A stretch of 64,000 nucleotides of DNA from Arenibacter sp. F26102 (GTDB taxonomy: Bacteria > Bacteroidota > Bacteroidia > Flavobacteriales > Flavobacteriaceae), in the NCBI RefSeq assembly GCF_023015865.1, contig NZ_JALKBC010000002.1:62001-126000 (forward strand), in the 5' to 3' direction. Shown here piece by piece: positions 26,868 through 37,200 of the stretch; position 1 is the stretch's first letter, and each line of letters starts with the position of its first letter. Below the pieces are notes generated by a model that had not been told where the DNA came from, made no database searches, and saw only the letters and a program-made list of their open reading frames with translations. The translations under genes were made by a program, and so were the position numbers.

Positions 26868-28898
26868 TTAAAGGGTAGTCTCAGACAACAAACCGGCCCG
26901 TTTCAACAAGGCCTCGATCTTGGGTTCGCTTCCCCTAAAACGTTTGTACAATTCCATTGGCTTTTCAGTTCCACCTTTAGATAGTACATTGTCCTTGAAT
27001 TTGGTAGCCACTTCCTTATTGAAAATTCCTTTTTCCTTAAAGTATGCAAAGGCATCGGCATCCAAGACTTCGGCCCATTTGTAACTGTAGTAGCCTGATG
27101 AGTATCCTCCCTGAAATATATGGGAAAATGAAGTGCTCATACAAGTTTCTGAGCTTTCTGGATATAGATCGGTTTCCTTAAAAGCAAGTTGTTCCTGAGC
27201 CTTAACATCCGTGATTCCGGATGGGTCGGTTCCGTGCCAGGACATGTCCAATAAACCAAAACTTATCTGTCTAAGGGTGGCCATTCCTTCTTGGAAGGTT
27301 GCCGAATCTTTTATTTTTTGTACTAAATCCATCGGTATTACATCGCCTGATTGGTAATGGGTTGCAAATAATTCCAGTGCTTCTTTTTCAAAGCACCAGT
27401 TTTCCATTATCTGACTGGGCAATTCTACAAAATCCCAATATACCGAAGTGCCTGAGAGTCCTGGATAGACCGTATTCGCCAACATGCCATGTAATCCGTG
27501 CCCAAACTCATGGAATAAAGTAGTTACTTCATTGAATGTGAGTAAGGAGGGTTTGCTTGCGGTAGGTTTGGTGAAATTGCAGACATTGGAAATATGCGGA
27601 CGCACATTAATTCCATTTTGTACGTACTGCGGTTTGTAAGAAGTCATCCAAGCTCCTCCACGTTTTCCCGGTCTCGGGTGGAAATCGGCATAAAATAGGG
27701 ATACCAGATTTTTGTCTTGATCGTAAATGCGATAAGTTTTTACATCTGGGTGATACTTGTCTATATCAAAAACTTCTTCAAATTGCAGGCCGAATAGTTT
27801 TTCAGCTACCTTAAATACCCCTGCGATTACATTTTCCAGTTTAAAATATGGCTTTAGCTTTTCGTCGTCCAGGTCGAACAGTTTTTGTTTTAATTTTTCG
27901 GAATAGTAGGCACCGTCCCATTTCTGTAAACGGTCTATGTTATCCAATTTTTTGGCAAATTCTTCCAACTGGGCAAATTCCCTTACTGCCGCAGGTTTAG
28001 CTTTTTCCAACAATTCGCTAAGGAACTTGTGGACCTTTTCAGGAGTTTCTGCCATGCGTTCCTCCAATACGTAATGGGCATGTGTTTTATAGCCCAATAG
28101 ATTGGCTCGTTCGTGCCGGAGGTTGGCAATTTTGATTATATTTTCCTGATTGTCCAATTCATCCTCATGAAAACCTTTGCTTCCAAAAGCAATGGACAAT
28201 TCTTTTCGTAATTTTCTGGTCTTGGCATATTTCATAAAAGGAATATAGCTAGGGTAGTCCAAGGTAATCAACCACCCTTCTTTGTCCTTTGATTTCGCCA
28301 ATTGCGCAGCAGCTTCTTTCTCTCCTTCGGGCAAACCGTCCAAATCGGCCTCAGAGGTTAGGTGCATTTCGTATTTATTGGTCTCCGCTAAAACATTTTC
28401 CCCGAATTGAAGCTTTAGTTTGGATAGTTCGGCATCAATTTCGCGTAGACGTTTCTTTTTGTCATCCGGTAAATTGGCACCGTTTCTGCTGAAACTTTTA
28501 TATTTTTTATCGAGCAAGGTATCTTCCTCGGTGGTTAATTTTAGATTATTCCTTTGGTCGTATACTGCTTTTACCCGCTTAAATAAATCCTCGTTCAAGG
28601 TAATGTCATTGCTGAATTCGGACAATAGGGGAGATACCTCTTGGGCTATTTTCTGTATTTCCGGATTGGTTTCCGCAGAATTCAAATTAAAAAAAACACT
28701 GGAAACCCTATCCAGTTGCTGTCCTGCAAAATCCAGGGCGGCAATAGTGTTCTCAAAAGTTGGGGTGTCCGTTGCATTTGCAATACCGTCAATTTCTACC
28801 CTAGCCATATCTATGGCCTTTAAAAAAGCCGGTTTAAAATGTTCATTTTTAATCTTTGAGAAAGGTGCTGTATCGAAAGGGCTTAATAAGGGATTCAT
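26868..28898 (-). CDS. M3-family metallopeptidase (peptidyl-dipeptidase Dcp / oligopeptidase A type)
   Basis: Zinc peptidase that degrades short peptides. The 676 residues contain the thimet-oligopeptidase motif LFHEFGHGLHG near 468 with HExxH-type HEFGH, followed by VYWDFVELPSQIMENW near 495 supplying the third ligand Glu, and a C-terminal SYKWAEVLDADAFAYF region. No signal peptide is visible, so it is cytoplasmic. Length and SGYYSYKW are like Dcp/PrlC. It is upstream of nothing on its strand and 62 nt downstream of purE, with the same orientation, so it could be transcribed with purK-purE. Confidence 0.92.
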   Translation of the reverse strand: MNPLLSPFDTAPFSKIKNEHFKPAFLKAIDMARVEIDGIANATDTPTFENTIAALDFAGQQLDRVSSVFFNLNSAETNPEIQKIAQEVSPLLSEFSNDITLNEDLFKRVKAVYDQRNNLKLTTEEDTLLDKKYKSFSRNGANLPDDKKKRLREIDAELSKLKLQFGENVLAETNKYEMHLTSEADLDGLPEGEKEAAAQLAKSKDKEGWLITLDYPSYIPFMKYAKTRKLRKELSIAFGSKGFHEDELDNQENIIKIANLRHERANLLGYKTHAHYVLEERMAETPEKVHKFLSELLEKAKPAAVREFAQLEEFAKKLDNIDRLQKWDGAYYSEKLKQKLFDLDDEKLKPYFKLENVIAGVFKVAEKLFGLQFEEVFDIDKYHPDVKTYRIYDQDKNLVSLFYADFHPRPGKRGGAWMTSYKPQYVQNGINVRPHISNVCNFTKPTASKPSLLTFNEVTTLFHEFGHGLHGMLANTVYPGLSGTSVYWDFVELPSQIMENWCFEKEALELFATHYQSGDVIPMDLVQKIKDSATFQEGMATLRQISFGLLDMSWHGTDPSGITDVKAQEQLAFKETDLYPESSETCMSTSFSHIFQGGYSSGYYSYKWAEVLDADAFAYFKEKGIFNKEVATKFKDNVLSKGGTEKPMELYKRFRGSEPKIEALLKRAGLLSETTL

Positions 28899-28959
28899 AA
28901 AAGGGTAGGGCGTTTTTGTAATTGGTATTCTAATTCTTCTTTATATAATTGACTACTGA

Positions 28960-29454
28960 CTAATTTTTTCTTTTTTTCATTTCCTCGGCTCCGTCTATTA
29001 CCTTTTGTTTTAGTCCTTCCTTATAAAAGATAATTTTGTCAAGAACACATTTGTCAGAACTTCCTATAATCTGGGCTGCCAGAATACCGGCATTTTTTGC
29101 GCCATTCAACGCCACTGTAGCCACAGGCACTCCGCCTGGCATTTGAAGAATGGATAGGATGGAGTCCCAACCATCAATGGAATTACTGCTTTTCACAGGA
29201 ACACCTATTACAGGTAAAGGGGACATGGAAGCGACCATTCCTGGCAAATGGGCCGCACCACCGGCGCCGGCTATAATTACTGAATATCCGTTTTTATGCG
29301 CATTCTTACTAAAATCGAACAATTTCTCCGGAGTGCGGTGTGCCGATACAATATCAACATCTACCTCAATATCAAAACCTTTTAATATATCAATGGCTTC
29401 TTGCATTACAGGGAGGTCGCTGGTACTTCCCATAACTATAGCTACTTTACTCAT
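28960..29454 (-). CDS. purE: N5-carboxyaminoimidazole ribonucleotide mutase
   Basis: Class I PurE that converts N5-CAIR to CAIR in purine synthesis. The 164 residues include MGSTSDLPVMQEA at 8-20, SAHRTPEKLF near 38 with the catalytic His, and the GAGGAAHLPGMVAS and PVIGVPVKSS substrate loops. It is 15 nt downstream of purK, the normal pairing that consumes N5-CAIR. Length is standard. Confidence 0.96.
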   Translation of the reverse strand: MSKVAIVMGSTSDLPVMQEAIDILKGFDIEVDVDIVSAHRTPEKLFDFSKNAHKNGYSVIIAGAGGAAHLPGMVASMSPLPVIGVPVKSSNSIDGWDSILSILQMPGGVPVATVALNGAKNAGILAAQIIGSSDKCVLDKIIFYKEGLKQKVIDGAEEMKKRKN

Positions 29455-29469
29455 ATCGTTGAAAATTTC

Positions 29470-30624
29470 TTATTCGCTAATTACTTTTATAGTATTCTTC
29501 ACTTGTTCGGCTATTCTCCTAGCCTCACTAATATCGTTGTTTACGATGGTTACATGACCCATTTTCCGGAAGGGACGGGTCTGCTTTTTTCCATAAATAT
29601 GAGGGGTAACTCCGTTGAGTTTCAGTATCTCCTCCATATTTTTATAGACTACATTTCCAGTGTGTCCTTCCGCACCAACCAAATTCACCATAATCCCAGC
29701 AACTTTACTGGCCGTGTTTCCCAAGGGAAGGTCCAAAATAGCGCGTATATGTTGTTCAAATTGGTTGGTATAGCTGGCTTCAATACTGTAATGGCCACTG
29801 TTGTGGGGCCTTGGGGCTACTTCGTTTACCAGAATTTCATCCTCTTGGGTCTGGAACATTTCCACGGCCAAAAGTCCAACATGCTTTATTTTATGGGATA
29901 GTTGCAGCGCTATTTCCTGGGCTCTTTCCGCTACCTTGGCGTCTATTCTGGCAGGGCAAAGTACATACTCTACCTGATTGGCTTCAGGGTGAAATTCCAT
30001 TTCCACTACGGGATAGGTTTTTACTTCCCCACTAGGGCTACGGGCCACAATAACGGCAAGTTCATTTTTAAAATTTATCATTTCCTCGGTGATGCATTCT
30101 CCAGCGGGTAGATCATTTAAGTCCTCCAATTTACGCACTACCTTTACACCTTGTCCGTCATAACCAAATTGGGTAGCTTTCCAAATAAACGGAAATTTAA
30201 GACCACCATTGGCAATACTATCCTCAATCTCACTTTTATACGCAAATCGCTGAAAATCTGCTGTGGGAATATTGTTGTCTATATAAAACAGTTTTTGTTT
30301 TGCCTTGTTTTGTATGATGCGCAAGGCACGGGTCGGGGGATATACCTTTAAACCTTCATCCTCTAATTTTTCCAAAGCATCCAGATTTACGTTCTCGATT
30401 TCTATGGTCAACAGATCTACTTTTTTGCCAAAGTGGTAAACCGCATCAAAATCCATTAGGTCGCCCTTATAAAATTCATTGCAGGCAATTTTGGAAGGGG
30501 CTTCATCCGACGGGTCCAATACCTTGGTATAGATGTCAAATTTTCTCGTTTCGTACAAAAGCATTTTACCTAATTGACCGCCTCCTAGTATTCCTAGCTT
30601 AAAATCCGAAGAAAAATAGTTCAT
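29470..30624 (-). CDS. purK: N5-carboxyaminoimidazole ribonucleotide synthase
   Basis: ATP-grasp enzyme that carboxylates AIR with bicarbonate. The 384 residues begin with the Rossmann-like GILGGGQLGKMLLYE near 12 and contain ATP-grasp features FIWKATQFGYDGQGVKVV near 150, ECITEEMINFKNELAVI near 180 and EVAPRPHNSGHYS near 265. It is first in the purK-purE unit and divergent from hpt-adk, so purine synthesis and salvage genes share one regulatory region. Confidence 0.95.
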   Translation of the reverse strand: MNYFSSDFKLGILGGGQLGKMLLYETRKFDIYTKVLDPSDEAPSKIACNEFYKGDLMDFDAVYHFGKKVDLLTIEIENVNLDALEKLEDEGLKVYPPTRALRIIQNKAKQKLFYIDNNIPTADFQRFAYKSEIEDSIANGGLKFPFIWKATQFGYDGQGVKVVRKLEDLNDLPAGECITEEMINFKNELAVIVARSPSGEVKTYPVVEMEFHPEANQVEYVLCPARIDAKVAERAQEIALQLSHKIKHVGLLAVEMFQTQEDEILVNEVAPRPHNSGHYSIEASYTNQFEQHIRAILDLPLGNTASKVAGIMVNLVGAEGHTGNVVYKNMEEILKLNGVTPHIYGKKQTRPFRKMGHVTIVNNDISEARRIAEQVKNTIKVISE

Positions 30625-30667
30625 GGGAAATGATTCACTTGTATTAAAGTAGATTGTATATTAGGAA

Positions 30668-30737
30668 CAAAAATACATCTAAATCTTAGAAACTAAGCTT
30701 AGACCATTAAAAAAGAGAAATCAAAGTGCTATATTTG
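30668..30737. promoter_or_regulatory. Divergent promoters between purK and hpt-adk
   Basis: CAAAAATA (30668-30675) is TATTTTTG toward purK on the minus strand. TATATTTG (30730-30737) faces hpt-adk; both fit TAnnTTTG. Between them lies a 10-bp palindrome CTAAGCTTAG (30693-30702). No purine riboswitch fold is recognisable in the 31-nt leader that the plus promoter would give. Confidence 0.45.
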
Positions 30738-30768
30738 GCATCTTGAATTTATTATAAAAACATTAGCC

Positions 30769-31884
30769 TTGATTAAGCTACACGACAAATATTTTAAGCC
30801 TTTTATAAGTGAAGGTGAAATTATGGCTGCAATTAAAAAGATTGCGGATCAGGTTGCTGTGGATTACAAAAAGCAAACCCCCATTTTTGTGGGAGTCCTC
30901 AACGGGGCCTTTATGTTTGTTTCGGACTTTTTAAAAGCATATCCACACCCTTGTGAGGTTTCCTTTGTGCGTTTAAGCTCTTATCAAGGGCTTACTTCTA
31001 CCGGAATAGTGGAATCTCTCTTGGATGTGCCGGAAAATATAGAAGGGCGCAGTGTTATTATCTTGGAAGATATCATTGATACCGGTAGGACCGTTAAAAA
31101 ATTAATCGACTTATTTTCCAACACCAAGGTGAAGGAATTTAAAATTGCCACCTTGTTCTATAAATCGGAAGTGTATAACGGGGAGTATGATATAGACTAT
31201 TATGGTATCAAAATTGAAGATAGATTTATAGTGGGCTATGGGTTGGATTATAATGAATTGGGAAGAAATTTAAGAGAAGTATATCAACTAAACCAAAAGC
31301 ACATGATAAACCTAGTTTTGTTTGGAAAACCTGGTGCAGGAAAGGGCACGCAGGCTTCATTTTTAAAGGAAAAATATAATTTAAAGCATATTTCTACCGG
31401 AGATGTCTTTCGTTATAACATTAAGAATGGTACCGAACTGGGCAAATTGGCAAAATCATATATAGACAAGGGAGAATTGGTACCGGATGAGGTTACCATT
31501 AAGATGTTGCAGGATGAGGTGGAAAAAAATCCAGATGCCAGTGGATTTATCTTTGACGGATTTCCAAGGACAACGGCACAGGCCAAAGCATTGGATGATT
31601 TCTTAGTGACCAAGGAAATGATGATCGACGCTACCATTGCTTTGGAGGCCAACGATGAAGTATTGATTCAAAGATTATTGGAGCGTGGTAAAGTTAGCGG
31701 AAGGACAGATGATCAGGACGAAAAAATGATTCGTAACCGGTTTGATGAATACAACGAAAAAACAGCGCCTTTAAAGGATTACTATGATGATCAGGGGAAA
31801 TTCCATAGTGTAAACGGAATAGGTTCCATTGAGGATATAACTAGCCGCTTGGCAAAGGTAATTGAAGAGTTACAGGCAATTTAA
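30769..31884 (+). CDS. Fused hypoxanthine phosphoribosyltransferase - adenylate kinase
   Basis: One 371-residue reading frame with two complete purine enzymes. Residues 1-178 are an Hpt: PIFVGVLNGAF near 38, the PRPP loop VIILEDIIDTGRTVKK at 96-111 and RFIVGYGLDYNELGRNL near 152. Residues 179-371 are an adenylate kinase: P-loop LFGKPGAGKGTQ near 184, HISTGDVFR, FIFDGFPRT and LLERGKVSGRTDD; the LID is the short zinc-free type. Start is TTG at 30769, chosen because IKLHDKYF matches flavobacterial Hpt starts; an ATG 19 codons in would cut the fold. Adk would begin exactly at Met179 (ATG 31303), so internal initiation remains possible. obgE follows, as in relatives with separate genes. Confidence 0.9.
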   Translation: MIKLHDKYFKPFISEGEIMAAIKKIADQVAVDYKKQTPIFVGVLNGAFMFVSDFLKAYPHPCEVSFVRLSSYQGLTSTGIVESLLDVPENIEGRSVIILEDIIDTGRTVKKLIDLFSNTKVKEFKIATLFYKSEVYNGEYDIDYYGIKIEDRFIVGYGLDYNELGRNLREVYQLNQKHMINLVLFGKPGAGKGTQASFLKEKYNLKHISTGDVFRYNIKNGTELGKLAKSYIDKGELVPDEVTIKMLQDEVEKNPDASGFIFDGFPRTTAQAKALDDFLVTKEMMIDATIALEANDEVLIQRLLERGKVSGRTDDQDEKMIRNRFDEYNEKTAPLKDYYDDQGKFHSVNGIGSIEDITSRLAKVIEELQAI

Positions 31885-32014
31885 GATCGACCTCCAAGGG
31901 AATGTTTACTTCCTTGAATAATCTGCACCACTGGCGATTTTTGGGTTTAATTTGTTGAACTATATGCATGGGTCGATCAGGTTATGATGGACCTCGGATA
32001 AATAAGCTAAAAAA

Positions 32015-33016
32015 ATGACTGAAGGAAATTTTGTGGATTATGTAAAAGTGCACTTGGAATCCGGTAAAGGAGGAAAAGGTTCTGTGCATTTACATAGGGA
32101 AAAGTTTATAACAAAAGGTGGGCCAGACGGCGGTGACGGCGGTCGTGGTGGCCACATTATTGTCCGTGGCAATAAAAATTTATGGACCCTTTTGGGTTTC
32201 AAATTTACACGAACTTTTAGAGCTGGACATGGGGAACATGGCAGTAAGAACCGTAGTAGCGGTGCCGATGGTCAGGATGTATATTTGGAGGTACCATTGG
32301 GGACTGTCATCAAAGACGCTGAAACCCAAGAAGTATTAATGGAGATTACCGAAGATCAGGAAGAAAAAATTCTTTTGGAAGGAGGCATGGGAGGTCGTGG
32401 TAACTGGCATTTTAGGACGGCGACCAATCAGACACCCAGATACGCGCAACCTGGTGTTAGTGGACAGGAATTAGACCTAATTTTAGAGTTAAAAGTATTG
32501 GCCGATGTTGGTTTGGTAGGTTTTCCAAATGCGGGAAAATCTACTCTTTTATCTGTACTTACTTCTGCCCAACCCAAAATAGCGGATTATGAGTTTACTA
32601 CTCTAAAGCCGAATTTGGGAATTGTTGAATACAGGGATTTTAAAAGTTTTGTTATTGCTGATATTCCCGGAATTATTGAAGGTGCAGCCGAAGGTAAGGG
32701 CCTAGGGCATTATTTCTTAAGGCATATAGAACGTAATTCCACTTTACTATTCCTTATTCCAGCCGATAGTAAGGATATTTCTAAGGAATACGAAATTTTG
32801 TTGGATGAGCTTCGTAGGTATAATCCGGAGTTGTTGGACAAGGATCGATTGATCGCCATTTCTAAAACAGATATGTTGGACGATGAGCTTATTGCAGAAA
32901 TGAGGCTCGAGCTGGACCAAGATTTTAAAGATATTCCCTATATGTTCATTTCTTCTGTGGCCCAGATTGGATTGGTAGAGCTTAAGGACAGATTGTGGGC
33001 AATGTTGAATAAATAA
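32015..33016 (+). CDS. obgE: Obg-family GTPase (ribosome assembly)
   Basis: Essential GTPase for 50S maturation and stress signalling. The 333 residues contain the glycine-rich Obg fold (1-160; [22 protein letters not shown]), then the G domain: G1 [11 protein letters not shown] near 167, G3 [19 protein letters not shown] near 212 (split [14 protein letters not shown] and LGHYF), and G4 SKTDM near 283. The variable C-terminal OCT domain is absent, as in many Bacteroidota. It follows hpt-adk by 130 nt. Confidence 0.95.
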   Translation: MTEGNFVDYVKVHLESGKGGKGSVHLHREKFITKGGPDGGDGGRGGHIIVRGNKNLWTLLGFKFTRTFRAGHGEHGSKNRSSGADGQDVYLEVPLGTVIKDAETQEVLMEITEDQEEKILLEGGMGGRGNWHFRTATNQTPRYAQPGVSGQELDLILELKVLADVGLVGFPNAGKSTLLSVLTSAQPKIADYEFTTLKPNLGIVEYRDFKSFVIADIPGIIEGAAEGKGLGHYFLRHIERNSTLLFLIPADSKDISKEYEILLDELRRYNPELLDKDRLIAISKTDMLDDELIAEMRLELDQDFKDIPYMFISSVAQIGLVELKDRLWAMLNK

Positions 33017-33124
33017 TTTTATTTATTGGTCGGCATAGATCACTTAGGTCCATTTTGAAATTGCCCTGCGTTTTAACGAATACTTGCCCTCATAAAAAAC
33101 GACAATAATAATTTTCACTATTTT

Positions 33125-33170
33125 AGAGTCTATTTAAGAATTTCCAATCACAATTTCTTAAACAGGCTCT
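33125..33170. repeat. Imperfect 46-nt palindrome between obgE and the DUF4136 gene
   Basis: Left arm 33125-33143 and right arm 33152-33170 pair over about 19 positions with a few mismatches, around an 8-nt loop. It lacks a T-run on either side, so it is not a clean terminator. It may be a small mobile hairpin (REP/MITE-like) or paired ends of a lost insertion. See findings. Confidence 0.5.
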
Positions 33171-33186
33171 TATAAAAATTGGAATA

Positions 33187-33714
33187 ATGAAAAGTATAAT
33201 CCCATTCTTGTTGTTGATTTTTTTAGTTTCTTGCAGTGCTATAAGAGTGAATTATGACTACGATAGGGATACTGATTTTTCTAAATATACCACCTATAAC
33301 TATTATCCGGACATGGATACTGGTTTAAGCGAATTGGATACCAAACGATTAATAAGGGCTATAGATTCCACTTTGCGAGGTAAAGGATTTTTGTTGTCTG
33401 AAGAGCCAGAATTTTTAATAGGAATTTTGAGTAGATCCTTTCAGGCTCCAAGAAATAATACCGTTGGGGTAGGAATAGGCGGTACTGGAAGAAATGTAGG
33501 TGGGGGGATGTCCATAGGAATTCCGGTTGGAGCTACAAATGTTGAGCGGGAAATTCAATTTGATTTCGTGGATAGTCAAAAGGATGAATTATTTTGGCAG
33601 GCCATTGCGGTAAGTACGTTGAGAGAAAATAGTTCTCCTATTGAAAGGGAGGAGAACTTAAGGGCCTTGGTAGTCAGAACTTTTGAAAAATACCCGCCGA
33701 AAAGTAGAAAATGA
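33187..33714 (+). CDS. DUF4136-domain lipoprotein
   Basis: Exported lipoprotein of unknown function. The 175 residues start with a lipoprotein signal peptide with lipobox LVSC (Cys near 16). The DUF4136 fold is recognisable by VNYDYDRDTDFSKYTTYNYY near 22-41 (broken VNYDYDRDTDFSKY), LIRAIDSTLRGKGF near 60, and a Gly-rich loop VGVGIGGTGRNVGGG near 100, then an amphipathic end ALVVRTFEKYPPK. Such proteins usually sit on the inner leaflet of the outer membrane. Single gene facing the DoxX gene across a strong terminator. Confidence 0.8.
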   Translation: MKSIIPFLLLIFLVSCSAIRVNYDYDRDTDFSKYTTYNYYPDMDTGLSELDTKRLIRAIDSTLRGKGFLLSEEPEFLIGILSRSFQAPRNNTVGVGIGGTGRNVGGGMSIGIPVGATNVEREIQFDFVDSQKDELFWQAIAVSTLRENSSPIEREENLRALVVRTFEKYPPKSRK

Positions 33715-33760
33715 GATGAACATACTCCTGAATTTGGATAAGAAATCTTTCTAACATTAT

Positions 33761-33801
33761 AAATAAGAAGCGGGACCAATTATTGGTCCCGCTTCTTATT
33801 T
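33761..33801. terminator. Very strong bidirectional terminator
   Basis: A 20-bp perfect inverted repeat, left arm 33761-33780 and right arm 33782-33801, with GC-rich centre GCGGGACC and T/A runs on both sides. It separates the convergent DUF4136 and DoxX genes and serves both. Confidence 0.93.
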
Positions 33802-33819
33802 TGAACAATGTAAAATATA

Positions 33820-34194
33820 TTATGGTCTAAGTATTTCTTTATATCTGTCCTTGTAAGCGTATAGCATTACAATATTTAGAATAAGCAAGACTAAAGTTAG
33901 GCCAATAGAGCCTGGTTCCAAAAATGCATTGAACAATAAGGCATTTACTGAAACGGTCATCAGGATAATCATCATCAACGCGCCAAATTTGTTAGTCAAT
34001 AAGGCAATGCCAGAAAGAATTTCAACAATAGCTACTACATACAGGGTATTAGTACTCATTAAAGCTGAAAAATAATTCATGGCAGCTTCGGACATTTGTC
34101 CGGCGGGCATAAAATGTAAGAATTTATTCGCCCCGAAGACGATAAGGAAAAGTCCGAAAACAAAGCGTAAGGCAATAAAGAAGGTAGAGTTCAT
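33820..34194 (-). CDS. DoxX-family membrane protein
   Basis: Four-helix inner-membrane protein of 124 residues in the DoxX/DoxD-like group. Hydrophobic segments lie at about 4-22, 45-65, 68-88 and 92-113. FVFGLFLIVFGANKFLHF near 10 and VEILSGIALLTNKFGALMM near 57 are the family pattern. Function is unknown; some DoxX proteins are linked to redox or siderophore chemistry. It is 78 nt downstream of the alpha-2-macroglobulin gene in the same orientation. Confidence 0.8.
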   Translation of the reverse strand: MNSTFFIALRFVFGLFLIVFGANKFLHFMPAGQMSEAAMNYFSALMSTNTLYVVAIVEILSGIALLTNKFGALMMIILMTVSVNALLFNAFLEPGSIGLTLVLLILNIVMLYAYKDRYKEILRP

Positions 34195-34272
34195 AATTCG
34201 TTGATTTTACGTTAGTTATTTATGAATTTATGAAAAAAAGCAATACCTTTTTATTAATATTTTGTTTTTTTG

Positions 34273-37200
34273 CTATTCCACCAATATTCTTACCCCCTCG
34301 CTATGGCTGCTAAATTCAGGTGCATACATACTTTGTATCGTAGAAATACCATTACTGAAATCACCTGCATTGTTAACACTTAGGTCATATTCAAATACAA
34401 AAATCCCCTTAGGTAAATAGTCGAAAAAGAAATTTGTACTGGCGTCTTTGGTGCTTTCATAGTAGCCCAGGCCGTCTTGCCATTTATAGCCGGACAGCAC
34501 ATTGATGGGTTCTAGTCCAGCAGCTCTCATATCTTTCATATGTACAAATTCCATCGGTCTATCGACCCTTAATTCAATTCTTACTCGAACCAAATCGCCC
34601 ACATTTAAATGTGTTTCATTATTAATTTCGGATATTAGCTCACCAGTGTCCGTATTCTTTTTTAGGAACACTTTCTTTTTTAATATCAAAGGTGTTTCTG
34701 CAGGCGTAATTTTATCCAAATCTTCAAAATATTGCCAGTACAAAGCTCCCCAAGCGATGCCATCCCCCTTTTTATTAAGTTGTACCTCGGCCATTTTTGG
34801 ACTTATTTCGTTTTTGTCCCAAGAGGTTTTAAAATATCCTGTTCCAGCCTCCACTTTTACATTTTCCAGTTTGGAAGGTTCAATTTTTTCTCCACCAACC
34901 ATTACGTCTACGGCATCAGTTAAGGATAGCCAATCACCACCTTGTAATAGTAGTGCATATACGGCATCTGTGGTAGCCTTTGTGGTTTTCCATTGATTGG
35001 TCTGTTTGTTCTTTAATAACCATATCTTTAGGTTATCTACAGTTTTAATATCATTTTTAATTTCAGAAAAAGCTTCTATCAGTAGTGATTGTGTCTCTAT
35101 AGGAGCTTGGTGCCAATACCAGGAGTTGGTGTTTTCTTTCCAATACATGCCCAATTCCTCACTGCTAATACTATTTTCTTCCAAGGACTTGATTATTTTA
35201 TTGGCCGTGGCAGTATTGTCATTCCTGTAAAGAAATAGGGCAATAAGTCCCTTAGAATATAAATCCCGCTTAACCCAATATTTTTGTGCCTGAGTTTTGT
35301 AGTAATCCACAATTTCATCAACCTTTTTAGAGGTTTTAATGTCTTTAAAAAAACTGCGCATATATAGGTAATGCAGCTGGGTCGGGCTTAAATGATCATC
35401 GTTCAGGCTCCTGGCATATTTTTTCATTTGTTCGTATTCCTTCACAAATTCCTCATCCAAATAGTTAACTGCTCTGGCTGTCATTTCCTGTTCTTTAGGG
35501 GTACGAATTATATTGGACCCTAATTTTCCTTCACTTGCTTTGCCCGATGTTAGTTTATTCAGATGACCTAAACCGGTGATGATGTGTTGTGTTATAAATC
35601 GGTTTTCCGGACCACCATTAAACCATGCCCAGGCGCCGGACGACATTTGATTCTGTTCCAGTTTATTAAAGGCATTGGCCTGGTCGTTCTTCAGTTTATT
35701 AAGATTGAAAAGCAGCGCTATACGTTTCTTTTGTTCTGATTCAGATTGGGCATCCCGCAACCACGGGGTTTCCTGAATTAAAATCGATTTTAATTCCTGA
35801 TTCTTTTCAAGATTGCTCAATAACGCATCCGTATTGGCCCATTGATTAAAGACCTCTTGTATTCTTGGATTGGAATTGGCAATGTGTCCTCCCAAGGTGT
35901 TGGCATAGTATCTGGAGAATATTTGCTCATTACAATCATAAGGATATTCCATTAAATAAGGTAGGGCCTGCACCGCATACCATGCCGGATTGGAGGTTAT
36001 CTCCAGAGTAAGCTGATGATGTCTTAGGGTGGTTGAATTAGTGTTCTCTAGTTTGTCCAAAGTAAACGACTTAGTCTCATTACCGCGGACCCACATTGGC
36101 AGGGTTTCGGTAACCAGCATGCGGTTCGTGAGTACTGGGAGTACGTTTTGTTCCCCATCGCTAAAATCGCCCGCTTTCGCCATTACTTTATATTGGACTG
36201 CTTCAATTCCTTCCGGAATTTTTAAACGCCAGGACACTTGGCTATTTCCCTTGGCATCTACGGTAAATGTATTTTCGATTTCAGATGTATTCGACGAGGC
36301 GTCAGTTATCAATAATTCTTTGGTGACTTCTTTTCCGGTAATGACATCCATCAATTCCAGCCTAGCTATTCCCTCTAGCGATTTTTCCGTAAGATTCGCA
36401 ATTTTTGTGCTGATAACTATTTCATCACCCTCACGTAAAAAACGGGGTGCATTAGGGGTGACCATCAATTCTTTTTGTGTAACGGTTTCCAATGTAGTGG
36501 TGGCACTTTCCAAGGTCTTGGTATGTGCCAACAGTTGTAACTTCCATTTGGTCAAAGCCTCGGGCGTAGTGAAACTGAAGGACACATTGCCATCTTGATC
36601 TGTCAATAGTTGGGGGAAGAAAAAAGCAGTCTCTTGAAGGTTTTTTCGAATCTGAATATCGTCAAATTCATCTTTTTTGTCCTTTATGGCCTGTGGAACC
36701 TGCTGGCCGTCCACATTGTTTTCTGGAGATGGGGCTCCAATACCGGCCACTACTGTTTCTTCCAATGCTTCGCTGTCTGATAGTTCCATTATGGCACCTG
36801 GCGCACTGCTCTTCATCATCATTCTTTCCCCGCGAGCATAGCCGTATCCAAAATGGAAGCCGAACCAATTAAAGGAGTCGTAGTACTGAGGGTCATAGGT
36901 AAAGCCGTCCCCAAAATTTAAATAGGTGTTAAAAGAGGTAATCCCATAACTATTATAGGCGTTCAAATACCTGTTGGAGTAATATTGCCCTCTATACTTG
37001 GGGGAAAAATTCCAATGATGCCCAGTAAAGGCATCCAATGAGGCATCGTACATACTGGCCAACAGCTCCGCCGTTACCTTGTCTCCTTTGGGACCTTTAA
37101 TCTTAAATGACCAAGTTTCTTCAGTACCGGGAAGTAATTTATCTCTAAAAGTAAGTGTTTCTATTTTTAGGTCGGAACTGGGATATGGGATGGCGATTGA

